DNA of 64,000 nucleotides from NCBI RefSeq assembly GCF_050897975.1, contig NZ_JBPAXY010000003.1:576380-640379 (forward strand). The letters run 5' to 3'. The notes under the pieces are model-generated. The model made no database searches. It saw only the letters and a list, made by a program, of their open reading frames with translations, and was not told the origin of the DNA. The DNA is from Pseudooceanicola sp050897975. Lineage in GTDB: Bacteria > Pseudomonadota > Alphaproteobacteria > Rhodobacterales > Rhodobacteraceae. Shown piece after piece: positions 1-8,089 of this stretch (positions within the stretch are counted from its first letter, which is position 1; every line of letters begins with the position of its first letter). A program made the translations under genes and the position numbers.

Positions 1-939
1 CAGCACATAGCCATTGGGGAACATCTTCGTCACCACCGACAGGTCCTGCATGACGCTGTCCTCGGCGATCAGATGCACCAGCACCTCTTTCTTCTCGGCG
101 GTCGAGACCTTGCCCTCAGCCAAGAGGCGCTGCACGAATTCGACCGCGCGCAGCTCGCGCAGCAGGGACGAGTTGAAGCTGATCTCGTTGATCCGGTTCT
201 GGATCTGGTTGGGCAACATCGGCAGCTCGTCGCGTTCCAGCGGGTTCAGCGCCACGATCAGCACGTCGCCCGGCAGGTGTGACTTGAACAGGGGAAACAG
301 CGCCGGATTGCCGGAATAGCCGCCATCCCAAAAGGCCTCTTCCCGGCCCGACTGGGCGTCGAAGAACTCGATCGCGGTAAAGACCGTGGGCAGGCAGGCC
401 GAGGCCAGGATGGCATCCGCCGTCACCTCGTCGCCCTCGAAGACGCGGATCTTGCCGTCGCGCACCTTGGTGGCAGAGATATACAGCTCGGGGCCCTCGC
501 AGCCGCAGACGGCGTCGAAATCGAATCGTTCGACCACCGGGCGCAGCGGGTTGCGGTAGAAGGGGCCCAGGGCATAGGGGGTGGACATCAGCGACAGCAT
601 GTCGGCCACCTGCCCCGCCACGGAATATTCCACCGCCATGCCGATCTCGCGCGTGCCGGGCAAGGGCAGCCCGGCCAGGAACCAGGGCCAGAACCCCTGT
701 TCCTCGACCGCGCCCATCTGGGCCCAGAACCAGTTCAATTCCTCGCGCGCGCCCTCACGCCCGCCCTTGGCCCAGCCCGCCTTCAGTGCGGCGCCGTTCA
801 TCGCCCCCGCCGAGGTGCCCGAGATGCCGCAGATCTCAAGGTCTTCATCCTCCAGCAGGCGATCCAGCACGCCCCAGGTAAAGGCGCCATGGGCGCCGCC
901 GCCCTGGAGGGCCAGGTTGATACGTTTCTTGGGGGCCAT
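1..939 (-). CDS. Patatin-like phospholipase, 3' end outside window
   Basis: Predicted patatin-family acyl hydrolase (lipid esterase/phospholipase A type). The minus-strand frame is open from an ATG at 939 to the window edge (313 codons), so the C-terminus is missing. Residues 12-18 carry the glycine-rich oxyanion loop LQGGGAHG, residues 41-45 the nucleophile elbow GTSAG (Ser43), and DGG near residue 205 supplies the catalytic Asp, so the Ser-Asp dyad is complete. No signal peptide or membrane segment is visible, which suggests a cytoplasmic protein. It lies just downstream of the 3-hydroxybutyrate dehydrogenase gene on the same strand, and the pairing is common in alphaproteobacteria. The family is clear; the substrate is not known. 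Confidence 0.9.
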   Translation of the reverse strand, partial: MAPKKRINLALQGGGAHGAFTWGVLDRLLEDEDLEICGISGTSAGAMNGAALKAGWAKGGREGAREELNWFWAQMGAVEEQGFWPWFLAGLPLPGTREIGMAVEYSVAGQVADMLSLMSTPYALGPFYRNPLRPVVERFDFDAVCGCEGPELYISATKVRDGKIRVFEGDEVTADAILASACLPTVFTAIEFFDAQSGREEAFWDGGYSGNPALFPLFKSHLPGDVLIVALNPLERDELPMLPNQIQNRINEISFNSSLLRELRAVEFVQRLLAEGKVSTAEKKEVLVHLIAEDSVMQDLSVVTKMFPNGYVL

Positions 940-987
940 GGGTCGCCTCGGTTTTGCCAGGGGAAAACTGCGGGGGAGAAAGGCGAA

Positions 988-1007
988 GGCCCCGCGACTG
1001 CGGGGCC
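988..1007 (-). terminator. Hairpin between hydroxybutyrate dehydrogenase and patatin genes
   Basis: Perfect 8-bp stem GGCCCCGC/GCGGGGCC with a 4-nt loop, directly after the stop codon of the dehydrogenase gene. The T-tract on the minus strand is weak (TTCGCCTTT), so it may only attenuate transcription into the patatin gene. Confidence 0.45.
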
Positions 1008-1019
1008 TTGGTCGGGGTC

Positions 1020-1793
1020 TTAAAGGGCGGTCCAGCCACCGTCGATGCTGATCGTGGTGCCGGTGATCTGCTCGGCGGCGGGCGAACAGAGGAAGGCCAC
1101 CGTGCCGCCCACCTGTTCGGTGGTGGCGAACTCTTTCGACGGCTGGCGTTCCAGCAGCACGTTGCGCACCACATCCTCGCGCGACATGTCGTATTTCTTC
1201 ATCGTGTCGGGGATCTGTGCCTCGACCAGCGGGGTCAGCACATAGCCCGGGCAGATGGCGTTGCAGGTGATCGGATCCTCGGCGGTTTCCAGCGCCACGG
1301 TCTTGGTCAGCCCGACGATGCCGTGCTTGGCCGCCACATAGGCCGATTTGTAGGGGCTGGCGGTCAGCCCATGGGCCGAGGCGATGTTGACCACCCGGCC
1401 CCAGCCCTTTTCGCGCATCCCCGGCAGGGCGGCGGCAATGGTGTGGAACGAGCTGGAGAGATTGATGGCGATGATCGCATCCCATTTCGCGGTCGGGAAA
1501 TCCTCGATCGCCGAGACGTGCTGGATGCCCGCGTTGTTCACCAGGATGTCGCAGCCGCCGGCCTTTTCGACCAGGGCGCGGCAATCGTCGCCCTTGGACA
1601 TGTCAGCCGCGATATAGCGCACCTCGGTGCCGTATTTCGCCGCCAGCTCCTCGGCCAGCTTGTGATCCTCGTCGCGGTCGGTGAAGGAGTTCAGGACCAC
1701 CTTGGCCCCCGCCTTCGCCAGTTCCTCGGCCACGCCAAGGCCGATGCCGCTGTTCGACCCGGTCACGATCGCCGTCTTGCCGCTCACACTCAT
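1020..1793 (-). CDS. bdhA: 3-hydroxybutyrate dehydrogenase
   Basis: Short-chain dehydrogenase/reductase of 257 residues, predicted to interconvert 3-hydroxybutyrate and acetoacetate with NAD in polyhydroxybutyrate/ketone-body metabolism in the cytosol. The Rossmann motif TGSNSGIG is at residues 11-18, NNAG at 86-89, and the catalytic residues are Ser139, Tyr152 and Lys156. The C-terminus (ITGTTISIDGGWTA) is typical of hydroxybutyrate dehydrogenases rather than generic SDRs. The ATG at 1793 is chosen because AAGGAGAG precedes it; an upstream extension of the frame to 2054 is non-coding leader. It is followed by the patatin-like gene, which together suggest a lipid/storage-polymer theme. Confidence 0.92.
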   Translation of the reverse strand: MSVSGKTAIVTGSNSGIGLGVAEELAKAGAKVVLNSFTDRDEDHKLAEELAAKYGTEVRYIAADMSKGDDCRALVEKAGGCDILVNNAGIQHVSAIEDFPTAKWDAIIAINLSSSFHTIAAALPGMREKGWGRVVNIASAHGLTASPYKSAYVAAKHGIVGLTKTVALETAEDPITCNAICPGYVLTPLVEAQIPDTMKKYDMSREDVVRNVLLERQPSKEFATTEQVGGTVAFLCSPAAEQITGTTISIDGGWTAL

Positions 1794-2033
1794 TGGTCTC
1801 TCCTTCTTGAGCCGGGGCCAGCCGGGGTTCATCCGGGGCCGCCCGTCGCCGCTGACAATAATGCTGCGGATGCAAAAAGCGAGGGAAAGGCGCCCGGCCC
1901 GCGCGCTAACGTGAGAATTCCTGAAGGGACGCGACAAGCGGACCTGCCAGGTCAGCGGCCTTGGTGCGTTTTCGAGGGGATATGGGGCTCTGCCCGCCGG
2001 ATCTCTGCCCCCGTGACACAGCCAGGGATCGGG

Positions 2034-2112
2034 CAGAAAAAAACGCCGGCGCAAGGCCGGCGTTCAGTTATTGAGGCAGGTTTCATACAGGCAAGAAACC
2101 TATCGAGCAGTG
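2034..2112 (-). ncRNA. Putative small RNA, about 80 nt, with intrinsic terminator
   Basis: On the minus strand a perfect stem AACGCCGG/CCGGCGTT (2042-2049 with 2057-2064) is followed by seven T residues (2034-2041), a textbook intrinsic terminator. No minus-strand protein gene lies upstream of it: the neighbours are the divergent bdhA and YejA-like genes. A second perfect hairpin, AGGTTTC/GAAACCT (2078-2084 with 2095-2101), lies just upstream, and a -10-like TTATAA at 2119-2124 would place a start near 2112. The two hairpins with a pyrimidine-rich single-stranded stretch between them look like a trans-acting sRNA. The -35 element is poor. Inference only. Confidence 0.5.
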
Positions 2113-2224
2113 GCTTCTTTATAAGCAATCCGGCGCCGTCATGAAAGCTAAAAGTTTGAAAAGGCGAAGGTCCGCGGTTACCGTGAAGACCAAGAAAACA
2201 AGGTTTCCAGGGAGCAGTCGCAAA

Positions 2225-4084
2225 ATGAAACCCCTCTCACCATCGCATACCCGAGGCCGGATCGCGCAAGCGGGACCGCTTGTCAGACGCCTTGTCTCGG
2301 GGGCGATTCTCTGCGCCGCGGCGGCGATTCCCGCCCGGGCAGAGCCCTCTCATGGCCTTGCCATGTACGGCGATCCGGCGCTTCCGGCCGACTTCACCCA
2401 CCTGCCCTATGCCAATCCCGAGGCCCCCGAGGGCGGGGTTTTCGTCACCGGCAATACCGGCGGTTTCGATAGCCTTAATCCCTTCATCATTCGCGGCAGC
2501 GTGCCCTGGCAATTGCGTTTCATGACCCATGAAAGCCTGATGTACCGCACCCAGGACGAACCCTTCACCCTTTACGGGCTGCTGGCCGAATCGGTGGAAA
2601 CGGACCCGAATCGCAGCTGGGTGGAATTCACCCTGCGCCCCGAGGCAAAATTCTCGGACGGCGCGCCGGTGACGGTCGAGGATGTCATGTGGACCTACGA
2701 GACCCTGGGCACCATCGGCAACGCCCGATACCTCGGGCTGTGGCAAGCCATCGAGAAGATGGAGCAGACCGGCCCGCGCTCGGTCCGCTTCACCTTCGGC
2801 GGCGACGACCGCGAACAGGCGCTGGTGATCGGCCTTTGGCCGGTGCTGAAGAAGGCCCAGTGGGAGGGTCTGGATTTCACCCAGTCGGGCCTCGACGTGG
2901 TGCCCGTGGGCTCCTCTCCCTACGTGATCGACAGTTTCGACGCGGGCCGAAACGTGGTGCTGAAACGCAATCCCGACTATTGGGGCAATGACCTGCCGAT
3001 CCGCCAGGGCGTGGCCAATTTCGACGAGATCCGCATTGAATTCTTCGGCGATCAGGCGGCCCTGTTCGAGGCCTTCAAGGCGGGCGAGATTTCCTTCGTG
3101 CGGGAATTCAACGCCGAGAAATGGGATCGCGATTACGATTTCCCCGCCGTGCGCTCTGGCGAGATCGTGAAATCCGAAATCCCCTCGGAGCGGCCCTCGG
3201 GCATTACCGGCTTCGTGATGAACACCCGCCGCGCGCCCTTTGACGACATCCGCGTGCGCGACGCGATGATCCACGCCTTCAACTTCGAATATATCAACGA
3301 GACGATCACCGGGGGCAAACAGCCCCGCATCACCTCGTATTTCTCGCATTCCCAGCTGGGGATGCGCGAGGGCCCGGCCGAGGGCCGCGTGCGCGAACTG
3401 CTGGCGCCCTTCGCCGACCGCCTGGCCCCCGGCGCGCTGGAGGGCTACGCCCTGCCCGCCGGCGACGGCTCGGCCCGTAACCGCGCCAATATCCGCACCG
3501 CCGCCGAGCTGCTGGATCAGGCCGGTTGGGTCACCGGCGACGACGGGCTGCGGCGCAATGCGGCGGGCGACCCGCTGGCCTTCGAGATCCTGCTGCGCCA
3601 GGGCGATCAGCAGAACGAGGCGATCATCGACATCTACCGCGACGCGCTGGAACGTCTGGGCGTGCAGACCACGGTGACCACGGTGGACAATGCGCAATAT
3701 ACGATGCGGATCGAGACCTTCGATTTCGACATGACCGACATCCGCCGACAGTTCTCGCTGTCGCCGGGCAATGACCAGCGCATCTACTGGGGCGGCGACA
3801 CCGCCGACCAGCCCGGGTCGCGCAACCTGATGGGGGTGAAGAACCCGGCGATCGACGCCATGGTCGAGGCGATGCTGGCCTCGCGCAGCTCCGAGGATTT
3901 CACCGCCGCCGTGCGCGCCCTGGACCGGATCCTGACCACGGGGCGCTACGTGATCCCGATCTTCATGTTCGACAAGGGCCGCGTGGCCCATGACGCGGCG
4001 CTGAAATACCCCGAGGAGATCCCGATCTACGGTGACGGCGTCTACTGGCTGCCCGAGGTCTGGTGGATGGATCCCGAGGGCTGA
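2225..4084 (+). CDS. Periplasmic oligopeptide/microcin C-type binding protein (YejA-like)
   Basis: ABC-transporter solute-binding protein of family 5 (DppA/OppA/YejA group), 619 residues. A long basic signal peptide ends at ARA, residues 37-39, so the mature protein is periplasmic. The opening GLAMYGDPALPADFTHLPYA and the GGFDSLNPF stretch resemble YejA, the binding protein of the microcin C/oligopeptide importer. The ATG at 2225 is preferred over the in-frame ATG at 2141, because it follows AGGGAG and starts the signal peptide. No permease or ATPase genes follow; the gene ends at a strong terminator and stands alone. The ligand (peptide, murein peptide or other) cannot be read from the sequence. 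Confidence 0.88.
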   Translation: MKPLSPSHTRGRIAQAGPLVRRLVSGAILCAAAAIPARAEPSHGLAMYGDPALPADFTHLPYANPEAPEGGVFVTGNTGGFDSLNPFIIRGSVPWQLRFMTHESLMYRTQDEPFTLYGLLAESVETDPNRSWVEFTLRPEAKFSDGAPVTVEDVMWTYETLGTIGNARYLGLWQAIEKMEQTGPRSVRFTFGGDDREQALVIGLWPVLKKAQWEGLDFTQSGLDVVPVGSSPYVIDSFDAGRNVVLKRNPDYWGNDLPIRQGVANFDEIRIEFFGDQAALFEAFKAGEISFVREFNAEKWDRDYDFPAVRSGEIVKSEIPSERPSGITGFVMNTRRAPFDDIRVRDAMIHAFNFEYINETITGGKQPRITSYFSHSQLGMREGPAEGRVRELLAPFADRLAPGALEGYALPAGDGSARNRANIRTAAELLDQAGWVTGDDGLRRNAAGDPLAFEILLRQGDQQNEAIIDIYRDALERLGVQTTVTTVDNAQYTMRIETFDFDMTDIRRQFSLSPGNDQRIYWGGDTADQPGSRNLMGVKNPAIDAMVEAMLASRSSEDFTAAVRALDRILTTGRYVIPIFMFDKGRVAHDAALKYPEEIPIYGDGVYWLPEVWWMDPEG

Positions 4085-4125
4085 TCGCCTGCCCCATACA
4101 GACGACACCTTTCAGACCACAACGG

Positions 4126-4151
4126 AACGCCGGGCCATCGCCCGGCGTTTT
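4126..4151 (+). terminator. Intrinsic terminator of YejA-like gene
   Basis: Perfect 10-bp stem AACGCCGGGC/GCCCGGCGTT with a CATC loop, followed by TTTT-rich sequence, 42 bp after the stop codon of the YejA-like gene. Confidence 0.8.
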
Positions 4152-4182
4152 GCTTGTGACAGACGACAAAAGGAGTGCCCCC

Positions 4183-4530
4183 ATGCAATGGCCCGACATC
4201 GCCCGCAACTGGACCGCCTATGTGCCCGCCGTGATGGACCAATGGCCCGAGGCCGAGGAAGAGGACCTGCTGGCCCTCGATGGCTCTCGCGACGCGCTGG
4301 CGGCCTATCTGGCCCAGGCCACGGGACGGGACTACAACGACCTTCAGGACGAGATCGCCAGCTGGCGCGAGGGCGCCATGCCCGCCGATGTCCGCATGGA
4401 CGAGAGCGAGGACATGGAGGCGATCAGCGCCTCGGCCCGCTATATCCCCGAGGGCGAAGATCCCTCGGACGATGACGCGGCGTTTGGCGATGACGGGCAG
4501 GCCGAGACGCCCATCGGGCGCACCGGCTGA
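4183..4530 (+). CDS. Small acidic protein with CsbD-like N-terminus
   Basis: Protein of 115 residues, strongly acidic, with no signal peptide. Residues 1-65 (MQWPDIARNW..., EEEDLL, SWREG) have the W..I..NW...EEDL...R..L...L spacing of CsbD-type stress proteins, but the match is by eye and weak. The C-terminal half is a low-complexity acidic tail (EDPSDDDAAFGDDG) that looks disordered. The ATG at 4183 follows AAAAGGAG at good spacing. It sits behind the terminator of the YejA-like gene, so it probably has its own promoter. Function unknown; a general stress role is only a guess. Confidence 0.75.
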   Translation: MQWPDIARNWTAYVPAVMDQWPEAEEEDLLALDGSRDALAAYLAQATGRDYNDLQDEIASWREGAMPADVRMDESEDMEAISASARYIPEGEDPSDDDAAFGDDGQAETPIGRTG

Positions 4531-4551
4531 GGGCCTGGGGGATCTGGGGGA

Positions 4552-5175
4552 TCAGGCCAGCGAAGTGACCCAGAGGATCGTCGCATCCTCGGGGCTGGTC
4601 GAGATCACGTTGTGGCCCATCGAGGCGTCGTAATAGGCGCTGTCGCCCCGGCGCATCTCGACCGGCTCGTAGAACTCTGTGTACAGCTTGATGACCCCGG
4701 TCAGGACGTAAAGGAATTCCTCGCCGTCATGGCGCACCCAGCCGTCGAACTCTTCCATCGAGCGGGCGCGGATGCGGGCCCGGTAGGGCAGCATCTGCTT
4801 GCGCGTCAGGTTGGCGGCCAGCAGGTCATGTTCGTAGGTGGCGGTGGCATAGGCCTGCCCCTCGCCCTCGCGGTCCAGCGCCATGCGGCCCATCACCTGC
4901 TGCGCCTTGGGCGGGGTGAAGAGCTGCGGCACCGAGATCCCAAGCCCCGTCGCCAGCTTCTTCAGCGCGTCATAGGTGGGCGACATCTGCCCGTTCTCGA
5001 TTTTCGACAGGGTCGAGCGCGCCATGCCGGCCTTGACGGCGGCCTGTTCCAGCGTCCAGTCGCGTTCCCGGCGCAGCTCGCGCACCCGGGTGCCCAGGTC
5101 CAGGGGCTCGGCGCTCATGTCCTCGCCCGTCTCGCGGGCGATGCGGATCAGCTTGCGGGGGTCACTCTCGCTCAT
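4552..5175 (-). CDS. XRE-family transcriptional regulator with cupin domain
   Basis: Predicted DNA-binding regulator of 207 residues. A lambda-repressor-type helix-turn-helix occupies about residues 25-80 (TLEQAAVKAGMARSTLSKIE, then GQMSPTYDALKKLATGLGIS). A cupin_2 sensor domain covers about 125-205, including DGEEFLYVLTG and the histidine in GHNVIS. This class senses small metabolites through the cupin. The ATG at 5175 begins MSESDPRK; further upstream the frame is GC-rich leader. It is divergent from the acyl-CoA ligase gene with an 80-bp shared control region, so autoregulation and control of the ligase/DsbA-like operon are likely but inferred. Confidence 0.88.
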   Translation of the reverse strand: MSESDPRKLIRIARETGEDMSAEPLDLGTRVRELRRERDWTLEQAAVKAGMARSTLSKIENGQMSPTYDALKKLATGLGISVPQLFTPPKAQQVMGRMALDREGEGQAYATATYEHDLLAANLTRKQMLPYRARIRARSMEEFDGWVRHDGEEFLYVLTGVIKLYTEFYEPVEMRRGDSAYYDASMGHNVISTSPEDATILWVTSLA

Positions 5176-5255
5176 GGCGCAGTCTATAGGGCCGCCCGGG
5201 GCCGCTTGCAACGCCCCTGCTTGCCAGCGCGCGGCCCGCGCCCTAGCAAGGGGGC

Positions 5256-6779
5256 ATGACGCGCCTTTCGATCTGTGATCGCGGCCCCGCCGCGCCCTGC
5301 CCCGCCCCGTTCAACATGGCCGCCCATGTGCTGGCCGCGGGCCATGCCACGCCCGACAAGGTGGCCCTGGCGATCCTTGGCCTCTCACGCGCCGAACGCT
5401 GGTCCTACGCCCGGCTAGAGGCGGCGGTGCGCGGCACCGCGACCGGCCTCTTGGCCGCCGGGCTGGTGCCGGGGGATGTCGTGCTGATGCGCCTGGGGAA
5501 TACGGTGGAATTCCCCCTGGCCTATCTCGGTGCCATCGCCGCCGGGCTGGTGCCGGTGCCCAGCTCCGCCCAGCTGACCGCCCCCGAGGTCGCCCGGCTG
5601 ATCGAGATCACCCGCCCGGCGGCCATCCTGCAAGGGGACGGCGTGGTCTGCCCCGAGACGGACTTGCCGGTCTTCGATCAGGCCACCCTGCTGGCCATGC
5701 GCGACCTGCCCGCCGCAGACTACCACATGGGCGACCCGGACCGGCCCGCCTATATCGTCTTCACCTCGGGCACCTCGGGCACGCCGCGCGCGGTGGAACA
5801 TGCGCACCGCGCCATCTGGGCGCGGCAGATGATGCACGCGGGCTGGTACGGGCTGGGCCCCGAGGACCGGCTGTTGCACGCGGGCGCCTTCAACTGGACC
5901 TTCACCCTGGGCACCGGGTTGATGGACCCCTGGACCGTCGGCGCCACCGCGCTGATCCCGGCCGAAGGTGTGCCGCTGACCTCTCTGCCGCTGCTGCTGA
6001 AGCGGCATGAGGCGACGCTTTTTGCCGCCGCGCCGGGGGTTTACCGCAAGCTCCTGTCGGATCACCCCACGCTGCATCTGCCCAAGCTGCGCCACGGGCT
6101 CGCGGCGGGCGAGAAACTGTCGGACCGCATCCGGGACGAGTGGCGCGCCGCCACGGGCCTTGCGATCCACGAGGCCTTCGGCATGTCCGAGATCTCGACC
6201 TTCCTGTCGGGCAGCCCCGCCGACCCTGCCGCCCCCGGCACCCTGGGCCGCCCGCAGCCTGGCCGCCGGGTGGCGATCCTGGGCGAGGACGGCGCGCCGG
6301 TGCCCCTGGGCCAGGACGGCACCATCGCCGTGGACCGCGCCGATCCGGGGCTGATGCGCGGCTATCTGGGCGCGCCCGAGGCCACGGCCGCGCGGATGCG
6401 CGGCGACTGGTTCCTGACCGGCGATCTGGGCGCCATGGCCGAAGATGGCGCCATCACCTACCGGGGCCGCAGCGGCGACATGATGAACGCGGGCGGCTAC
6501 CGCGTCTCGCCCGCCGAGGTCGAGGCAGCCCTGGCCGACCTGCCCGGGGTGACCGAGATCGCGGTGACCGAGGTGCCCGTGAAGGCAGACGCCAGCGTCA
6601 TTGCCGCCTTCTATACCGGGACCGAACAGGATCCCCTCACGCTCACGTCACTGGCGGCCGAACGGCTGGCCCGTTACAAGCAGCCCCGCATCTGGCAGCA
6701 CCTTGACGCGCTGCCGCGAAATCCGAATGGCAAGTTGCAGCGCCCGGCCCTGCGCGCCCTGTGGGAGACCAAGACATGA
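5256..6779 (+). CDS. AMP-forming acyl-CoA synthetase
   Basis: ANL-superfamily ligase, 507 residues, predicted to activate a carboxylic acid with ATP and CoA. The phosphate-binding P-loop (FTSGTSGTPRAVEH) starts near residue 169, the adenine motif region EAFGMSEIS is near 305, TGDLG near 390, and the C-terminal NPNGKLQRP supplies the catalytic lysine of the acyl-adenylation step. All core motifs are intact. It overlaps the following DsbA-like gene by 4 bp (ATGA), so the two are cotranscribed. The length and sequence place it with benzoate/short-to-medium chain acyl-CoA ligases; the substrate is not determined. The cupin regulator transcribed divergently is the likely controller. Confidence 0.88.
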   Translation: MTRLSICDRGPAAPCPAPFNMAAHVLAAGHATPDKVALAILGLSRAERWSYARLEAAVRGTATGLLAAGLVPGDVVLMRLGNTVEFPLAYLGAIAAGLVPVPSSAQLTAPEVARLIEITRPAAILQGDGVVCPETDLPVFDQATLLAMRDLPAADYHMGDPDRPAYIVFTSGTSGTPRAVEHAHRAIWARQMMHAGWYGLGPEDRLLHAGAFNWTFTLGTGLMDPWTVGATALIPAEGVPLTSLPLLLKRHEATLFAAAPGVYRKLLSDHPTLHLPKLRHGLAAGEKLSDRIRDEWRAATGLAIHEAFGMSEISTFLSGSPADPAAPGTLGRPQPGRRVAILGEDGAPVPLGQDGTIAVDRADPGLMRGYLGAPEATAARMRGDWFLTGDLGAMAEDGAITYRGRSGDMMNAGGYRVSPAEVEAALADLPGVTEIAVTEVPVKADASVIAAFYTGTEQDPLTLTSLAAERLARYKQPRIWQHLDALPRNPNGKLQRPALRALWETKT

Positions 6780-7453
6780 CCGACACGCCCGAGACCGCCG
6801 CCGCCGCGGCCACCGTGAAACTGGACATCCTGTCGGACCCGATCTGCCCCTGGTGCTATATCGGCAAGACCCTGCTGGACCGCGCCCTGGCCGAGCGCCC
6901 GGGCCATCCCTTCGTGATCGAATGGCACCCCTTCCAGCTGAACCCCGACATGCCGCGCGAGGGCATGGACCGGCGCGATTACCTGGTGTCGAAGTTCGGC
7001 GAAGAGACGGCGGACAAAGTCTATGGCCAGATCGCCGAACGCGCCAAGGCCGAGGGGGTCGCCGCTGACTTCGCCCAGATCACCCGCACGCCCAACACCC
7101 TGAACGCGCACCGGCTAATCCATTGGGCCGGTCTGGAACAGGTGCAGGACAAGGTTGTCGACGCGCTGTTCACCGCCAACTTCCGCGATGGCCGCGACAT
7201 CGGCGATGCCGAGGTGCTGGCCGATATCGCCGACAGCGCGGGCATGGACGCCGCCGTGGTGCGCCGCCTGCTGGCCAGCGATGCCGACGAAGAGGCCATC
7301 CGCGAGCGCGACGCCCACAGCCGCAAGATGGGCGTGAATTCTGTCCCCACCTTCATTGTCGCACAGCAACACGCCGTACCCGGCGCCCAGCCGGTCGAGC
7401 TGTGGTTGCAGGTGATCGACGAGATCATGGGCCAGCTGGACGCCCCGGCCTGA
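6776..7453 (+). CDS. DsbA-family thiol oxidoreductase (FrnE-like)
   Basis: Thioredoxin-fold protein of 225 residues of the FrnE/2-hydroxychromene-2-carboxylate isomerase-like branch. The active site CPWC is at residues 24-27 (SDPICPWCYIG), and the cis-proline loop is NSVPTFIV near residue 190. There is no signal peptide, so this is a cytoplasmic relative rather than the periplasmic disulfide oxidase. Its ATG overlaps the stop codon of the acyl-CoA ligase gene. Family members act in redox stress or as GSH-type isomerases; coupling with a CoA ligase could mean aromatic or unusual acid catabolism, which is inference. Confidence 0.88.
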   Translation: MTDTPETAAAAATVKLDILSDPICPWCYIGKTLLDRALAERPGHPFVIEWHPFQLNPDMPREGMDRRDYLVSKFGEETADKVYGQIAERAKAEGVAADFAQITRTPNTLNAHRLIHWAGLEQVQDKVVDALFTANFRDGRDIGDAEVLADIADSAGMDAAVVRRLLASDADEEAIRERDAHSRKMGVNSVPTFIVAQQHAVPGAQPVELWLQVIDEIMGQLDAPA

Positions 7454-7489
7454 GCCGGGCTTGGGGCCCCCTGAAGCCCCGAAAGGCGC

Positions 7490-7546
7490 GCCTGCGGCCT
7501 GCGGGCCAACGCCTCCGGCGGGGATATTTCTGGCAATGAGAAGAGG
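7490..7546 (+). repeat. Dispersed intergenic repeat, copy A
   Basis: Shares the tail GGATATTTCTGGCAATGAGA (7522-7541) with copies C and D below. A GC-rich inverted segment (CGCCTCCGGCG) precedes it. It lies downstream of the DsbA-like gene. Confidence 0.6.
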
Positions 7547-7610
7547 GGGGCGTGGCGCCCGGAGGGGCCAGCGGGCCGCGAAACCCGGCGGGTTTTCCGC
7601 AAGATCCCCC

Positions 7611-7639
7611 TTCAAATCCGCCCCGATCCGCCCTATATC
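7611..7639 (+). promoter_or_regulatory. Putative sigma-70 promoter of ssrA
   Basis: TTCAAA (7611-7616), a 17-bp spacer, then TATATC (7634-7639), placing the start near 7646, just ahead of the acceptor piece of tmRNA. Confidence 0.5.
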
Positions 7640-7645
7640 TGCCCT

Positions 7646-7970
7646 GTCGCCTCGGCGACTATGGGCATAAACGCGCATGTAATAAGCGGATCGGACCCGG
7701 GGGCGGTACCCGGCGGCTCCACCAAACATCCCTTGTTGGGGGATCATGGGGCCGAAACAGGATCGACGAACGTGTAAAGATGTAGCTTTGTCCCGGTGAG
7801 ATACCACCGTTATCGGTTCGCTAAGTACAATTGCCAACAACAATCGTGCTCCGGTTGCTCTGGCTGCGTAAGCAGTTCGAGGAATCGAAATCTAAGTCCT
7901 TGCGCCTAGCAGCGTAAGGCGGGGTTCGCAGGTACCTGGCAACAGAAACCTGCACTTCCCCCCCCCTTTG
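7646..7970 (+). ncRNA. ssrA: tmRNA, circularly permuted two-piece form
   Basis: Transfer-messenger RNA for rescue of stalled ribosomes. The acceptor piece comes first: a T-arm-like segment leads to GGCTCC-A-CCA with CCA at 7722-7724. A short intervening segment (about 7725-7747) would be removed. The coding piece then starts at GGGGCC (7748-7753), which pairs with GGCTCC of the acceptor piece, and carries CGAAACAGGATCGACG. The tag reading frame GCC...TAA is at 7833-7871 and encodes ANNNRAPVALAA, a typical alphaproteobacterial degradation tag ending in the hydrophobic ALAA. The permuted order is the known alphaproteobacterial form. The outer ends are approximate. Confidence 0.93.
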
Positions 7971-8033
7971 GAAACACCAGGTTCGACAGGACTGATCCTT
8001 TGCCCCTGCCGGGACTCTGTCACCCCATGCAAA

Positions 8034-8060
8034 AGGGCGACCCCAGCGGGGCCGCCCTTC
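8034..8060 (-). terminator. Terminator of the DUF4167 gene
   Basis: Stem AAGGGCGACCCC/GGGGCCGCCCTT with one mismatch; on the minus strand it is followed by TTTTGC, 30 bp after the DUF4167 stop codon. Confidence 0.65.
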
Positions 8061-8089
8061 GTCTGATCTGTCTTGTCGGGCCGTGGCGC

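Noticed and set aside
954..2144. Long plus-strand open frame antisense to bdhA
   Set aside because: It is the complement of a well-conserved dehydrogenase and has no ribosome-binding site or family motif; a by-product of high-GC codons.
7680..7724. Possible tRNA gene (T-arm-like segment ending CCA)
   Set aside because: No anticodon arm or D-arm; the segment is the acceptor piece of the permuted tmRNA.
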